DNA of 16,187 nt from an uncultured Granulicatella sp. (lineage in GTDB: Bacteria; Bacillota; Bacilli; Lactobacillales; Aerococcaceae), in assembly GCF_938030755.1 (NCBI RefSeq), contig NZ_CALHIF010000005.1:1-16187 (forward strand), written 5' to 3'. Of the stretch, positions 1-7,334 are shown one piece after another. Under the pieces are notes generated by a model, which worked only from the letters and a program-made list of their open reading frames with translations, made no database searches and was not told the origin of the DNA. The stretch's first letter is position 1. The number at the start of each line of letters is the position of its first letter. The position numbers and the translations under genes are program-made.

Positions 1-1
1 C

Positions 2-955
2 TTAAATATTACAACGATTGAGAAACCAACGATTTCTAAAAATCAAGTATTAGTAAAAGTCAAAACAGCGGGCGTAAATCCGCTAGATAATATGATTTCT
101 AGAGGAGAAGTAAAACTCATTGTTCCGTACTCATTGCCGCAAACAGCTGGAAATGAAGTTGTCGGAATCGTCGAAGAAGTAGGAAGCGAAGTAACGGCAT
201 TCAAAACAGGAGACCGAGTATTTGGTAGACTTCCATTGGATGCCATTGGAGCTTTTGCTGAATATGTAGCGGTTGATAGCGACTCGTTGGCATTTGTTCC
301 AGAGTACTTATCAGACGAAGAGGCAGCCGCAGTTCCGTTAACGGCTTTAACCATTATGCAAGCATTAGAATTAATGGGGGCAGAAGCAGGGAAGACCATC
401 TTTATTTCTGGAGGTACAGGAGGAGTCGGTGGAATGGCTATTCCGATTGCAAAAGCAAAAGGTCTTACAGTGATTACAAATGGGGATGCATCGAATAAAG
501 AACGCGTCTTATCCATTGGAGCAGACCGATTCATCGATTACAAAACAGAAGATTATACACAAACCGTTAGTGATGTCGATTACGTGTTAGATACTCTTGG
601 CGGGGCAGAAACAGAAAAACAAATGTCGATTATGAAAAAAGGTGGGCATTTAGTATCGTTAAGAGCGATGCCAAACGGTACCTTTGCTAAAGAAATGAAT
701 CTACCAAAATGGAAACAATTCTTATTCAGATTGGCAGGTCGAAAATTTGATAAGATGGCTCAAAAATACGGAGTACATTATCATTTTATCTTCGTTCGTA
801 GTAATGGAGCACAATTGCAAGAAGTCGCAGATATCTTTACAAAACTAGAAATTAAACCTTCCATTGATACAGTGTATCCGTTCGAAGAAGTAAATGCAGC
901 ACTTGATAAAGTGGCGAATGGTCGTTCACGCGGTAAAACAGTCTTAAAATTTTAA
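2..955 (+). CDS. NADP-dependent MDR-family oxidoreductase (quinone oxidoreductase-like), 5' partial
   Basis: The reading frame is open from base 2, and the residues before the first internal ATG at 92 already fit the family (a VLVKVKTAGVNPLDN stretch). The gene therefore starts upstream of the window and ATG 92 is not its start; 317 codons are visible. It is a medium-chain dehydrogenase/reductase: an N-terminal GroES-like domain with an AGNEVVGIVEEVG segment, then a Rossmann domain whose nucleotide-binding loop GGTGGVG lies near bases 410-432, and a C-terminal GRSRGKTVLKF ending typical of the zinc-free quinone oxidoreductase branch. I see no structural-zinc cysteine cluster. The expected reaction is NAD(P)H-dependent reduction of a quinone or enone in the cytoplasm; the substrate cannot be told. 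The stop is 14 nt before the next gene, so the two are probably cotranscribed. Nothing links it to the murein genes downstream. Confidence 0.88.
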   Translation, partial: LNITTIEKPTISKNQVLVKVKTAGVNPLDNMISRGEVKLIVPYSLPQTAGNEVVGIVEEVGSEVTAFKTGDRVFGRLPLDAIGAFAEYVAVDSDSLAFVPEYLSDEEAAAVPLTALTIMQALELMGAEAGKTIFISGGTGGVGGMAIPIAKAKGLTVITNGDASNKERVLSIGADRFIDYKTEDYTQTVSDVDYVLDTLGGAETEKQMSIMKKGGHLVSLRAMPNGTFAKEMNLPKWKQFLFRLAGRKFDKMAQKYGVHYHFIFVRSNGAQLQEVADIFTKLEIKPSIDTVYPFEEVNAALDKVANGRSRGKTVLKF

Positions 956-969
956 AAAGGGAACATAAA

Positions 970-1806
970 ATGTCTTATATTACAACTAAAAATCAATTTG
1001 TAACAGTAGGTGGCAATCAAATTGCTTATCGTGAATTAAGTAAAGGGAAATCGGAATACCCATTAGTGATGCTTGTTCATTTGGCTGCCGTCCTCGATAA
1101 TTGGGATCCAAAATTATTAGATTTAATTGCCGAGGAACATCATGTCATTGTAATGGATTTACCAGGTGTGGGAGCGAGTCAGGGGAAAGTAGCCGATACG
1201 ATTCCAGGGATGGCTTCACAAACGATAGAAATTATCAAAGCATTAGGTCACGACAAAATCAATCTCTTAGGCTTGTCTATGGGAGGTATGATTGCTCAAG
1301 AAGTCGTTCGTTTAGAGGACAGTTTAGTGAACCGTCTTATTCTGGCAGGAACAGGCCCTCGTGGTGGCATAGAAATGGACAAAGTGACTGGGAAAACATT
1401 TAGATTTATGTTCAAAGGTGCGTTACACCGTGTGGATCCTAAACGATACATTTTCTATAATCATGATGAACAAGGCGGGATAGAAGCTACGAAGGTTCTT
1501 GGCCGTATGGGAATGCGTAAAAAAGAAGATTCTGATAAGGAAATGAATATCCCAGGGTTCCTTACACAATTAAAAGCGATTAAACGTTGGGGGAAAGATG
1601 CGCAAGATTCTCTTGCATTTATTACACAACCTACATTAATTGTGAATGGGGATAATGACTTACAAGTACCAACTGCAAATTCTTATGAAATGCACGAGAA
1701 AATTGCAGGCAGCAAATTGATTATTTATCCATATGCAGGTCACGGATCTATTTTCCAATATACTGAAGAATTCTCTAAAGAGCTATTAGCATTTTTAGCA
1801 GAGTAA
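970..1806 (+). CDS. alpha/beta-hydrolase fold protein
   Basis: This 278-aa cytoplasmic hydrolase has the canonical alpha/beta-hydrolase order. The nucleophile elbow is G-L-S-M-G at residues 101-105 (Ser103), the likely acid is in NGDND near residue 230, and the catalytic His is in AGHGS (His258). The oxyanion-loop HG motif is replaced by HLAA at about residue 37, which I believe is normal for this lactic-acid-bacterial subgroup. The start ATG follows an AAAGGGA ribosome binding site and matches the natural N-terminus. It lies 14 nt after the oxidoreductase and is followed by a terminator, so the pair forms the end of an operon. The substrate is unknown; esterase, lipase or haloperoxidase-like activities are all possible for this fold. 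There is no signal peptide or membrane segment. Confidence 0.85.
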   Translation: MSYITTKNQFVTVGGNQIAYRELSKGKSEYPLVMLVHLAAVLDNWDPKLLDLIAEEHHVIVMDLPGVGASQGKVADTIPGMASQTIEIIKALGHDKINLLGLSMGGMIAQEVVRLEDSLVNRLILAGTGPRGGIEMDKVTGKTFRFMFKGALHRVDPKRYIFYNHDEQGGIEATKVLGRMGMRKKEDSDKEMNIPGFLTQLKAIKRWGKDAQDSLAFITQPTLIVNGDNDLQVPTANSYEMHEKIAGSKLIIYPYAGHGSIFQYTEEFSKELLAFLAE

Positions 1807-1818
1807 AAAATTATAAAG

Positions 1819-1853
1819 AAACCTCGAAACGGAAATTCCGCTTCGAGGTTTTT
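1819..1853. terminator. Rho-independent terminator, probably bidirectional
   Basis: The arms 1819-1832 and 1838-1851 form a stem around a 5-nt loop. On the plus strand there is one A-C mismatch; read on the minus strand the same position is a G-U wobble, so the stem is continuous there. T-runs follow on both sides (TTTTTGTG on plus; CTTTATAATTTTTT on minus). It sits between the plus-strand hydrolase (stop 1806) and the minus-strand murR1 (stop 1917), so it can end both convergent transcripts. Confidence 0.82.
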
Positions 1854-1916
1854 GTGTTAAAGCTCCTCAATTAATGAGACAAGGTCCGCTCAAAAAAGAG
1901 TTTCTTAGAGGATGTT

Positions 1917-2720
1917 TTATTTTCTCAATTGGTGAGTGAGTTGGTAACTCGATTCTAAAATTTCGTTTTGACGTCGGTCGTCTTTTTGGAGAAGTCCAAG
2001 ATACAACAAGTCGATTAAGAATAGGGAATCGTTTCGGCTAGTAATCGCAGCAGAACGAATAATATTCTCATGTCGAGGGACCTTTAAGCTATACGTGCTG
2101 AGGGAATCCAGTTGATTATTTCCTAAAGCGGTAATCGAAACGGTGGGAATTCCTCTAGAATTTGCAATTTCAAAGGCGCTCGTGACTTCTTTAGTTTGGG
2201 CCGAATAACTCACCCCAATGACGAGGTCGTCTGGTGTCGCGCTACCTAGGCTTGCTAATTGAATATGCGAATCCGTATGGTACAGGATGTTTTTACCAAT
2301 CCGGCTTAATTTGAAATAAAGATCACTGCAAACCATTCCAGATGCCCCTACCCCAAAGGTATAAATTTTACGCGCATTCTTCATAAGATCAATGACTTTA
2401 TCCAATACGATATCATCCACGAGTTCCAAAGTCATTTCATAGGAACGAGTGACCGTGCTAATTAATTTGGATTGAATCGTTTGGATGGAATCATCTTTTT
2501 CGATTTGCTCATCAATTGTTTGCGCATTTTTTTGCGCAAGGTTTACTTTGAAACGAGAATAAGAGCGGTATCCAATCTTTTTAATGTATTTACTAATAGA
2601 AGAAGGCGAAACGCCAATATGTTCTGCCAATGTATGAATGCTAGAAGAGAGTACAATCTCTGAATGCTCTGAAATAAAAGCTTCAATTTTTTTGTCAGTG
2701 ACGGTTAAAAAGTTTTTCAT
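1917..2720 (-). CDS. murR: MurR-like RpiR-family transcriptional regulator (module 1)
   Basis: This is a 267-aa RpiR-family regulator. An N-terminal helix-turn-helix domain (about residues 1-75, with IGVSPSSISKYIKKIGY) is followed by a SIS sugar-phosphate-isomerase domain (about 115-240). I placed the start at the internal ATG whose first base is 2720: AAGGAG precedes it at good spacing, and the 11 upstream in-frame codons have no such site. It is divergent from murQ1, the usual arrangement for MurR, which represses murQ genes and is relieved by MurNAc-6P in characterised systems. It is colinear without gaps with the second regulator at 11814-12617, with nearly the same recognition region, so the two probably read the same operator. 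The ligand is inferred from context. murR is used here as a functional label, since the RpiR family is broad. Confidence 0.87.
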   Translation of the reverse strand: MKNFLTVTDKKIEAFISEHSEIVLSSSIHTLAEHIGVSPSSISKYIKKIGYRSYSRFKVNLAQKNAQTIDEQIEKDDSIQTIQSKLISTVTRSYEMTLELVDDIVLDKVIDLMKNARKIYTFGVGASGMVCSDLYFKLSRIGKNILYHTDSHIQLASLGSATPDDLVIGVSYSAQTKEVTSAFEIANSRGIPTVSITALGNNQLDSLSTYSLKVPRHENIIRSAAITSRNDSLFLIDLLYLGLLQKDDRRQNEILESSYQLTHQLRK

Positions 2721-2737
2721 AGTTAACTCCTTTCGCA

Positions 2738-2753
2738 GAAATAATGTTTCCAA
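2738..2753. promoter_or_regulatory. candidate MurR operator, site A of divergon 1
   Basis: GAAATAATGTTTCCAA is a GAAA-N5-TTTC palindrome followed by CAA. The same GAAA-N5-TTTCCAA string lies upstream of the paralogous murR2 (12635-12650). In both places it lies 17 nt from the murR start codon and 4 nt from the murR -10 box. The spacers differ in sequence, so the matching half-sites look selected. A related but weaker copy (GAAATATTTTTTT) starts at 2770. That this binds MurR is inference. Confidence 0.5.
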
Positions 2754-2790
2754 AAATATTATACTGCAAGAAATATTTTTTTAAAAATAT
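2752..2790. repeat. AT-rich inverted repeats in the murR1-murQ1 intergenic region
   Basis: Three copies of an AAAAATATT-type half-site alternate in orientation: AAAAATATT at 2752-2760, its exact reverse complement at 2772-2780, and AAAAATAT at 2783-2790. The last two also form an 8-bp-arm palindrome with a 2-nt centre. They overlap the murR1 promoter and may be part of the regulatory site, or may simply reflect AT-richness. Confidence 0.4.
2758..2786 (-). promoter_or_regulatory. murR1 promoter
   Basis: On the minus strand a perfect TATAAT (plus positions 2758-2763) lies 17 bp from a poor -35 hexamer TTTTAA (2781-2786). Transcription would start near 2751, inside or beside operator site A, which suggests autoregulation. 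The -10 is strong and the -35 is weak. Confidence 0.5.
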
Positions 2791-2817
2791 AAAGAAATTT
2801 CTAAAATTCTATTTCAT

Positions 2818-2840
2818 TGATAACGCTTTTATGATAAAAT
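2818..2840 (+). promoter_or_regulatory. cre-like site overlapping a candidate murQ1 promoter
   Basis: TGATAACGCTTTTA (2818-2831) matches the CcpA cre consensus TGWAARCGYTWNCW at 12 of 14 positions by eye. It overlaps candidate -10 boxes TATGAT (2830-2835) and TAAAAT (2835-2840), whose -35 hexamers are poor (TTTCAT at 2812-2817 is the best). An alternative -10, TATAAA at 2788-2793, would put the cre site within the early transcript. Carbon catabolite repression of the operon is inferred. Confidence 0.5.
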
Positions 2841-2862
2841 GATTTCAGAAGGAAGTGGGAAG

Positions 2863-3774
2863 ATGACAGATTTAATTAAGTTAGATACTGAAAAGAATAA
2901 TCAGCGAACAATAGATATTGATATTTTATCAACACAAGAAATCCTTCAAAAAATCAATGATGAAGATCAAACTGTTGCTTCTATTGTTTCTAAAAGCATT
3001 CCCAAAATATCAGCTTTAGTAGACCAGATTGTTGAGCGTATGCAAAAAAGTGGACGTCTCTTCTATATTGGAGCTGGTACGTCGGGGAGACTGGGAGTAT
3101 TAGATGCGGCGGAATGTCCTCCAACATATGGAGTAGATAAAGGTCTGGTTGTTGGGATTATGGCAGGTGGAGATAATGCGATGTTTATTGCCCAAGAGGG
3201 AGCGGAAGATTCTCTTGAGCTAGCTCGAGGAGATTTATCTCAGTATCAAATAAATGAAAATGATACAGTAATCGGTTTAGCCGCTAGTGGGCGAACACCT
3301 TATGTGATTGGGGGATTAAGTTATGCAAGAGAAATTGGGGCTCTAACTGGAGCTATCTCTTGTGTACAAAATGCAGAAATTTCTAAATTTGCAGATTACC
3401 CTATTGAGGCGGTTACAGGAGCAGAAGCGATTATGGGTTCTACACGAATGAAAGCTGGAACAGCTCAAAAATTAATTCTCAATATGATTTCAACGAGTGT
3501 CATGATTAAGCTCGGTAAAGTGTATAAAAATTATATGGTTGACTTAAAACCAACGAATAAGAAACTCGTCGTTCGTTCTAAAAATATGATTCGCACTTTA
3601 ACAGGAGTAGATGATGAAATGGCAGAGAAGCTTTATGAAGAGAGTGGTCATAATGTAAAAAAAGCACTCATTATGGAAATAATGGAAGTTGATAGGCAGA
3701 CCGCAGAAGAAGCTTTAATGAAGGGGAACGGGCATATCAAGCGCGCCATCCATATACTAGGAGGTGATATTTAA
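2863..3774 (+). CDS. murQ: N-acetylmuramic acid 6-phosphate etherase (module 1)
   Basis: This 303-aa MurQ converts MurNAc-6-phosphate to GlcNAc-6-phosphate and D-lactate in the cytoplasm. A single SIS domain carries the signatures IGAGTSGRLGVLDAAECPPT (residues 69-88) and GSTRMKAGTAQK, and a small C-terminal helical UBA-like domain follows. Glu84 and Glu115 correspond in position to the catalytic glutamates Glu83 and Glu114 described for E. coli MurQ. I chose ATG 2863 over the in-frame ATG 2839 because AGAAGGAAG precedes it at about 10 nt and the family N-terminus fits. It is the first gene of the plus-strand operon, divergent from murR1, and its stop overlaps the next ATG (TAATG). It is clearly homologous to murQ2 at 12756 but more diverged than the two regulators are from each other. 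Confidence 0.93.
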   Translation: MTDLIKLDTEKNNQRTIDIDILSTQEILQKINDEDQTVASIVSKSIPKISALVDQIVERMQKSGRLFYIGAGTSGRLGVLDAAECPPTYGVDKGLVVGIMAGGDNAMFIAQEGAEDSLELARGDLSQYQINENDTVIGLAASGRTPYVIGGLSYAREIGALTGAISCVQNAEISKFADYPIEAVTGAEAIMGSTRMKAGTAQKLILNMISTSVMIKLGKVYKNYMVDLKPTNKKLVVRSKNMIRTLTGVDDEMAEKLYEESGHNVKKALIMEIMEVDRQTAEEALMKGNGHIKRAIHILGGDI

Positions 3775-4100
3775 TGCAAGATATGGAACTGATTATTTTT
3801 GAAATCATCAGTAATGGTGGAAATGCCAAAGCTTTAGTATATGAAGCGATGGAAGAATCTGAAAAAGGAAACTTTGAAGAGGCTAGAAAATTACTTGAAG
3901 AGGCTGATACTTTTTTAAATAAAGCACATCAAGTACAAACAGACTTAATTCAAAAAGAAGCTGCAGGTGAAAGAAATGAAGTTACAGTACTTTTTGTACA
4001 TGCTCAAGATCATCTAATGACTTCGATAGAGGTTAGAACTCTAGCAGAAAACATCATTCGAATGAATGAAAGACTTTGGAAGTTAGAACATAAAGAGTAA
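3774..4100 (+). CDS. PTS lactose/cellobiose-family EIIA component
   Basis: This 108-aa all-helical EIIA of the lactose/N,N'-diacetylchitobiose (Lac) PTS family accepts phosphate from HPr and passes it to the IIB encoded two genes on. The family active-site motif VHAQDHLMT is present: His76 is the expected phosphorylated residue and Asp79 the metal-binding residue of the trimer. Length matches the family (about 100-115 aa). A textbook AGGAGGTGAT at 3759-3768 precedes the start, and the ATG overlaps the murQ1 stop, so translation is coupled. Finding a Lac-family rather than glucose-family PTS behind murQ is the unusual point. The sugar cannot be told from IIA alone. Confidence 0.92.
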   Translation: MQDMELIIFEIISNGGNAKALVYEAMEESEKGNFEEARKLLEEADTFLNKAHQVQTDLIQKEAAGERNEVTVLFVHAQDHLMTSIEVRTLAENIIRMNERLWKLEHKE

Positions 4101-4110
4101 GGAGAAAACG

Positions 4111-4473
4111 ATGGTTAAATTCAGAAAATGGACCGTTAAGAATGTGGACCAAAAAAAGCAATATAAAACGGCGTTGGGAACCACAGATTATGATATTCCG
4201 ATGTTTGGTTATAAGAGCGTGTTGCTGATTATCGCTAGTATCGTATTATCAATGTTTGTGATTCCGGCAATTTGCGATTGGCTTCATATTGACTTTAAAT
4301 GGCCTTTTGTCATTTGTGGTGCTCTCATTGCAGGATTTTCGGTTTCATTTTCTCAATTCTTTGTAAATTCTAAAAAAGGCATTACTCAAGCCTTTTGGTG
4401 GGTTGGAGGAATTTGGAGCATCGTTATCGGAATTATTTATTATTTTATCGTAATGACCGGAGTAATTTTATAA
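4111..4473 (+). CDS. unrecognised small three-helix membrane protein
   Basis: I do not recognise the family of this 120-aa protein. A basic and polar N-terminus (about 1-30, rich in Lys/Arg and Asp) is followed by three hydrophobic segments at about 34-55, 64-84 and 94-119. The hydrophilic linker NSKKG between helices 2 and 3, together with the basic N-terminus, suggests the N-terminus is inside. There is no signal peptidase site. AAGGAGA lies before the ATG; it follows IIA by 10 nt and precedes the IIB start by 18 nt, so it is firmly inside the PTS operon. It could be an accessory subunit that stabilises or modulates the IIC, or a small transporter or immunity-like protein. Inference goes no further than membrane location and co-expression with the PTS. 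Confidence 0.8.
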   Translation: MVKFRKWTVKNVDQKKQYKTALGTTDYDIPMFGYKSVLLIIASIVLSMFVIPAICDWLHIDFKWPFVICGALIAGFSVSFSQFFVNSKKGITQAFWWVGGIWSIVIGIIYYFIVMTGVIL

Positions 4474-4491
4474 TGAGTGGAGGTGAAAGTG

Positions 4492-4800
4492 ATGAAAATT
4501 TTATTAGTTTGTTCAGGGGGAATGTCTAGTGCTATTGTTGCAAAAGCATTGCAAGATGCTGGTACAAAAGAAGGATTGGATATACAAGTAGACGAATGTG
4601 GTACACAAGCTTTTGCTGATAAAGTAAAAGAAGATTATCAAATTTCTCTTGTAGCTCCTCAAATTCGTCATCGTTATGATGTATTGAAAGCAAGTGCAGA
4701 TGAAGCAGGTGTTCCATGTTTACTCATTAAGCCACAAGGATACACTCCTCTAGGAGGACCAAAATTGCTTCAACAAATTAAAGAGGAATTAAAAATATAA
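4492..4800 (+). CDS. PTS lactose/cellobiose-family EIIB component
   Basis: This 102-aa IIB protein of the Lac/cellobiose PTS family carries the phosphocysteine loop: MKILLVCSGGMSS with Cys7. Its role is to receive phosphate from the IIA and transfer it to the incoming sugar bound by IIC. I chose ATG 4492 rather than the in-frame GTG 4477 because GGAGGTG lies just upstream at about 7 nt and the core beta strand normally begins at this Met. The rest follows the family, including APQIRHRYDVLK and a C-terminal amphipathic helix. It sits between the small membrane protein and the IIC with short gaps, consistent with one polycistronic message. Confidence 0.92.
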   Translation: MKILLVCSGGMSSAIVAKALQDAGTKEGLDIQVDECGTQAFADKVKEDYQISLVAPQIRHRYDVLKASADEAGVPCLLIKPQGYTPLGGPKLLQQIKEELKI

Positions 4801-4821
4801 AAAGGAAAGTGGAGATATTCT

Positions 4822-6159
4822 ATGTTTGATAAAATCACAGAATTTATGGATACAAAGCTGTCGACACCGATGGCAAAATTAGCGGAACAACGCCATTTAA
4901 GAGCGATTCGTGATGGTATTATTGCAACTCTACCAATTATTGTTGTTGCATCAATGTTTTTAGTAATTGCCTTTCTTCCAAACTCAATGCCAAAGGATTG
5001 GGAAATTACACAATTTATTCAAGCTAACCAAGCTAAAATCTTATTACCTTACCGTGTTTCAATGTACATTATGACCCTTTACGCAGTGTTTGGAATTGGA
5101 TATTCGCTAGCATCTTCTTATGATCTAGATGGATTATCTGGAGGTATTTTAGCAGAATTAGCTTACTTACTAACTATTATTCCTAAAGCAATTCCAGCTG
5201 CTTCAGCAGAAGTGAAAGCTTTAGCGGATTCAAGCGAACCTTTAAAAAATTATTTATCTTCATTGCCTTCGGGATTTGTCCTCCCAATGAGTAATCTGGG
5301 GTCCGCAGGGATGTTTATAGGGATTCTATCAGCCTTTATTGCCGTTGAAATTTATCGTTTCACTCAAAAGAGTGGATTCAAGATTTCAATGCCACCTCAA
5401 GTACCAGCGTCAGTTGCGCGTTCGTTTGAAGCTTTAACACCAACAGTCATTGTACTATTACTAATTTCAACAGTTACAATGTTTATTGGTATCGATGTTC
5501 ATAAAATTGTAGGGAATATCGTTGCTCCATTAGTGCAAGCGACAGATTCGATCTTCTCAGTTATCGTAGTAATTTTCTTATCACAATTCTTCTGGTCATT
5601 TGGTATTCACGGTTGGTCAATTGTTGGATCTCTTGCGCGTCCATTATGGTTAGTATTGCTAGAAGAAAATACTACAGCGTTTGCGAATGGTTCTGCAATC
5701 CCTAATATTGCAGCTGAACCATTTTATCAATGGTTTGTAATGATCGGCGGTTCTGGGGCTACTATCGGATTAGCTATCTTACTAATCTGGCGCTCTAAAT
5801 CTGCATATGGAAAATCTCTCGGTAAGACAGCATTTATTCCAGCAGTATGTAACATTAATGAGCCTTTAATCTTCGGTACACCAATTGTATTAAATCCACA
5901 ATTAATCATTCCATTTATTTTAGCGCCATTAACAAATGGGGTAGTAACTTGGATTGCAATGTCTGCTGGATTAGTAAATAAAGTTGTAGCAAGTGCACCT
6001 TGGACACTTCCTGGACCAATTGGAGCATTCCTAGCTACGGGTAGTGATTGGAGAGCAATCGTATTAAACGTTGTATTAATCCTATTATCTATTCTAATTT
6101 ACTATCCATTCTTTACAATGTACGACAAATCATTATTGGCTCAAGAGCAAGAGCAATAA
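4822..6159 (+). CDS. PTS lactose/cellobiose-family EIIC permease
   Basis: This 445-aa polytopic membrane permease belongs to the Lac/cellobiose/diacetylchitobiose class. The cytoplasmic amphipathic N-terminus (LAEQRHLRAIRDG) leads into about ten hydrophobic segments. The conserved substrate-site motif FIPAVCNINEPLIFGTP places N346-E347-P348 where the family has its sugar-binding Glu. Length is normal (430-460 aa). It would import and 6-phosphorylate a beta-linked disaccharide or aryl-glycoside. With murQ, mupG and a GH1 enzyme around it, a murein-derived disaccharide is plausible, but cellobiose or chitobiose-like sugars are not excluded by the sequence. It starts 21 nt after IIB with AAAGGAAAGTGGAG upstream, and a hairpin follows the stop. 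Confidence 0.92.
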   Translation: MFDKITEFMDTKLSTPMAKLAEQRHLRAIRDGIIATLPIIVVASMFLVIAFLPNSMPKDWEITQFIQANQAKILLPYRVSMYIMTLYAVFGIGYSLASSYDLDGLSGGILAELAYLLTIIPKAIPAASAEVKALADSSEPLKNYLSSLPSGFVLPMSNLGSAGMFIGILSAFIAVEIYRFTQKSGFKISMPPQVPASVARSFEALTPTVIVLLLISTVTMFIGIDVHKIVGNIVAPLVQATDSIFSVIVVIFLSQFFWSFGIHGWSIVGSLARPLWLVLLEENTTAFANGSAIPNIAAEPFYQWFVMIGGSGATIGLAILLIWRSKSAYGKSLGKTAFIPAVCNINEPLIFGTPIVLNPQLIIPFILAPLTNGVVTWIAMSAGLVNKVVASAPWTLPGPIGAFLATGSDWRAIVLNVVLILLSILIYYPFFTMYDKSLLAQEQEQ

Positions 6160-6172
6160 AAATGAAACTTTG

Positions 6173-6198
6173 AGCCCTGTTCTAGTAGCAGGGCTTTT
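6173..6198 (+). terminator. intra-operon hairpin, partial terminator or processing site
   Basis: AGCCCTG (6173-6179) and CAGGGCT (6189-6195) form a 7-bp GC-rich stem with a 9-nt loop, followed by TTTTCTAT. It lies between the PTS IIC stop and the mupG1 start. The short stem and short T-run suggest a leaky terminator that would lower expression of the downstream hydrolases relative to the PTS, or a stabilising 3' end for the upstream message. Confidence 0.6.
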
Positions 6199-6225
6199 CT
6201 ATATTAAATTTTAAGGAGAAAATGA

Positions 6226-7317
6226 ATGAGAAGATTAGGAGTATCTATATATCCGGAAAAAAGTACGGTAGAAGAAATCAAGAACTATCTTGAAGAAACA
6301 AGTCGTTTAGGCTTTTCTAGAGTTTTCTCTTGTCTATTATCAGTGAATAAGCCTGCAGAAGAAATCAAAAAAGAATTTACCGAAATAAATACTTTTGCTC
6401 ATGAACTAGGTTTTGAAGTAATTGTAGATGTTTCTCCACGTGTATTTGGAGAGTTAAATATTTCGTATAAGGATTTATCGTTCTTTAAAGAAATTGGAGC
6501 GGATGGAATTCGGTTAGATGCTGGCTTTTCAGGATTAGAAGAATCGATTATGACCTATAATCCAGAAAATTTAATTATCGAAATCAATATGAGCAATAAT
6601 GTTCATACTATTGATACCATCATGGATTATAGACCTAATAAATATAAATTATATGGGTGTCATAATTTTTATCCCCATCGCTATTCCGGTTTAAATTTAG
6701 ATTTCTATAAAGAATGTACAAAGCGTTTTAACAAGTATGGATTAAAAACCGCAGCATTTGTCACCTCACATGATAAAGGGGCGTTTGGACCTTGGCCAAC
6801 TACAGAAGGATTACCAACGCTAGAATTACATCGTGAGTTGCCATTAGATGTTCAAATTAAACACCACATTGCAATGGAATTAGTGGATGATATTCTCATT
6901 TCTAACTGCTATCCAACGAAAGAAGAATTGTCTCGCATAGATGGACTAGATTTGGATGTAGTGACTTTTGATGTTGAATTAGTAGAAGGCATTCCTGAGA
7001 TAGAAAAGAAAATTGTATTAGAGGAATTTCATTTCAATAGGGGAGATCAAAATGATTGTTTCATTCGTTCGACACAAAGTCGAGTGAAATACAAAGGACA
7101 TTCCTTTAAAGTATTTCATGTCCCTAGTCAAATTAAGAGAGGCGATATTTTAATCGAAAGTAGCGAATATGGTCATTACGCAGGAGAATTGCAAATCGCC
7201 TTGAAGGATATGGAAAATTCAGGTAAGACCAATGTTGTCGGGAAAGTAGTGGATATTGAACACTTTATTTTAGATGAAATGAAACCTTGGCAGAAATTTA
7301 AATTTAGACTTAAATAA
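6226..7317 (+). CDS. mupG: 6-phospho-N-acetylmuramidase, GH170/DUF871 (module 1)
   Basis: This 363-aa cytoplasmic protein belongs to the DUF871 family, whose characterised member S. aureus MupG hydrolyses MurNAc-6P-GlcNAc to MurNAc-6P and GlcNAc. An N-terminal TIM-barrel (about 1-240) begins with LGVSIYP and contains GADGIRLDAGF (91-101), the family motif GCHNFYPHRYSGL (144-156) and TEGLPTLELHRELP (193-206). A C-terminal cyclophilin-like domain (about 245-363) follows. AAGGAG lies 7 nt before the chosen ATG; an overlapping ATG at 6222 is out of frame. It stands between the Lac-family PTS and the GH1 enzyme. Its product MurNAc-6P is the MurQ1 substrate, which ties the PTS to murein sugars. Other DUF871 members may act on other 6-phospho-glycosides, so the substrate is likely but not certain. 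Confidence 0.85.
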   Translation: MRRLGVSIYPEKSTVEEIKNYLEETSRLGFSRVFSCLLSVNKPAEEIKKEFTEINTFAHELGFEVIVDVSPRVFGELNISYKDLSFFKEIGADGIRLDAGFSGLEESIMTYNPENLIIEINMSNNVHTIDTIMDYRPNKYKLYGCHNFYPHRYSGLNLDFYKECTKRFNKYGLKTAAFVTSHDKGAFGPWPTTEGLPTLELHRELPLDVQIKHHIAMELVDDILISNCYPTKEELSRIDGLDLDVVTFDVELVEGIPEIEKKIVLEEFHFNRGDQNDCFIRSTQSRVKYKGHSFKVFHVPSQIKRGDILIESSEYGHYAGELQIALKDMENSGKTNVVGKVVDIEHFILDEMKPWQKFKFRLK

Positions 7318-7334
7318 GTAGAATGGAGAAAAAA

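Noticed and set aside
43..534. Long minus-strand open frame opposite the oxidoreductase gene
   Set aside because: It lies wholly antisense to a well-conserved coding region, has no ribosome binding site and its translation resembles no protein; it is a shadow of the real frame.
1101..1403. Plus-strand open frame inside the alpha/beta-hydrolase gene
   Set aside because: Low-complexity Ser/Arg-rich translation in an alternative frame of a gene with a clear catalytic motif.
1859..1916. Separate terminator for murR1 in the sequence just after its stop
   Set aside because: Only short, weak complementarities (CTCCTC with GAGGAT) are present; the hairpin at 1819-1853 works in both directions and suffices.
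2793..2802. Perfect 10-bp palindrome AGAAATTTCT in the murR1-murQ1 gap
   Set aside because: Short, in a very AT-rich region and without a counterpart in the murR2-murQ2 gap, so chance is the simplest explanation.
2839..2862. Upstream in-frame ATG for murQ1 at 2839
   Set aside because: The extra eight codons would cover the candidate -10 region and the ribosome binding site that serves ATG 2863.
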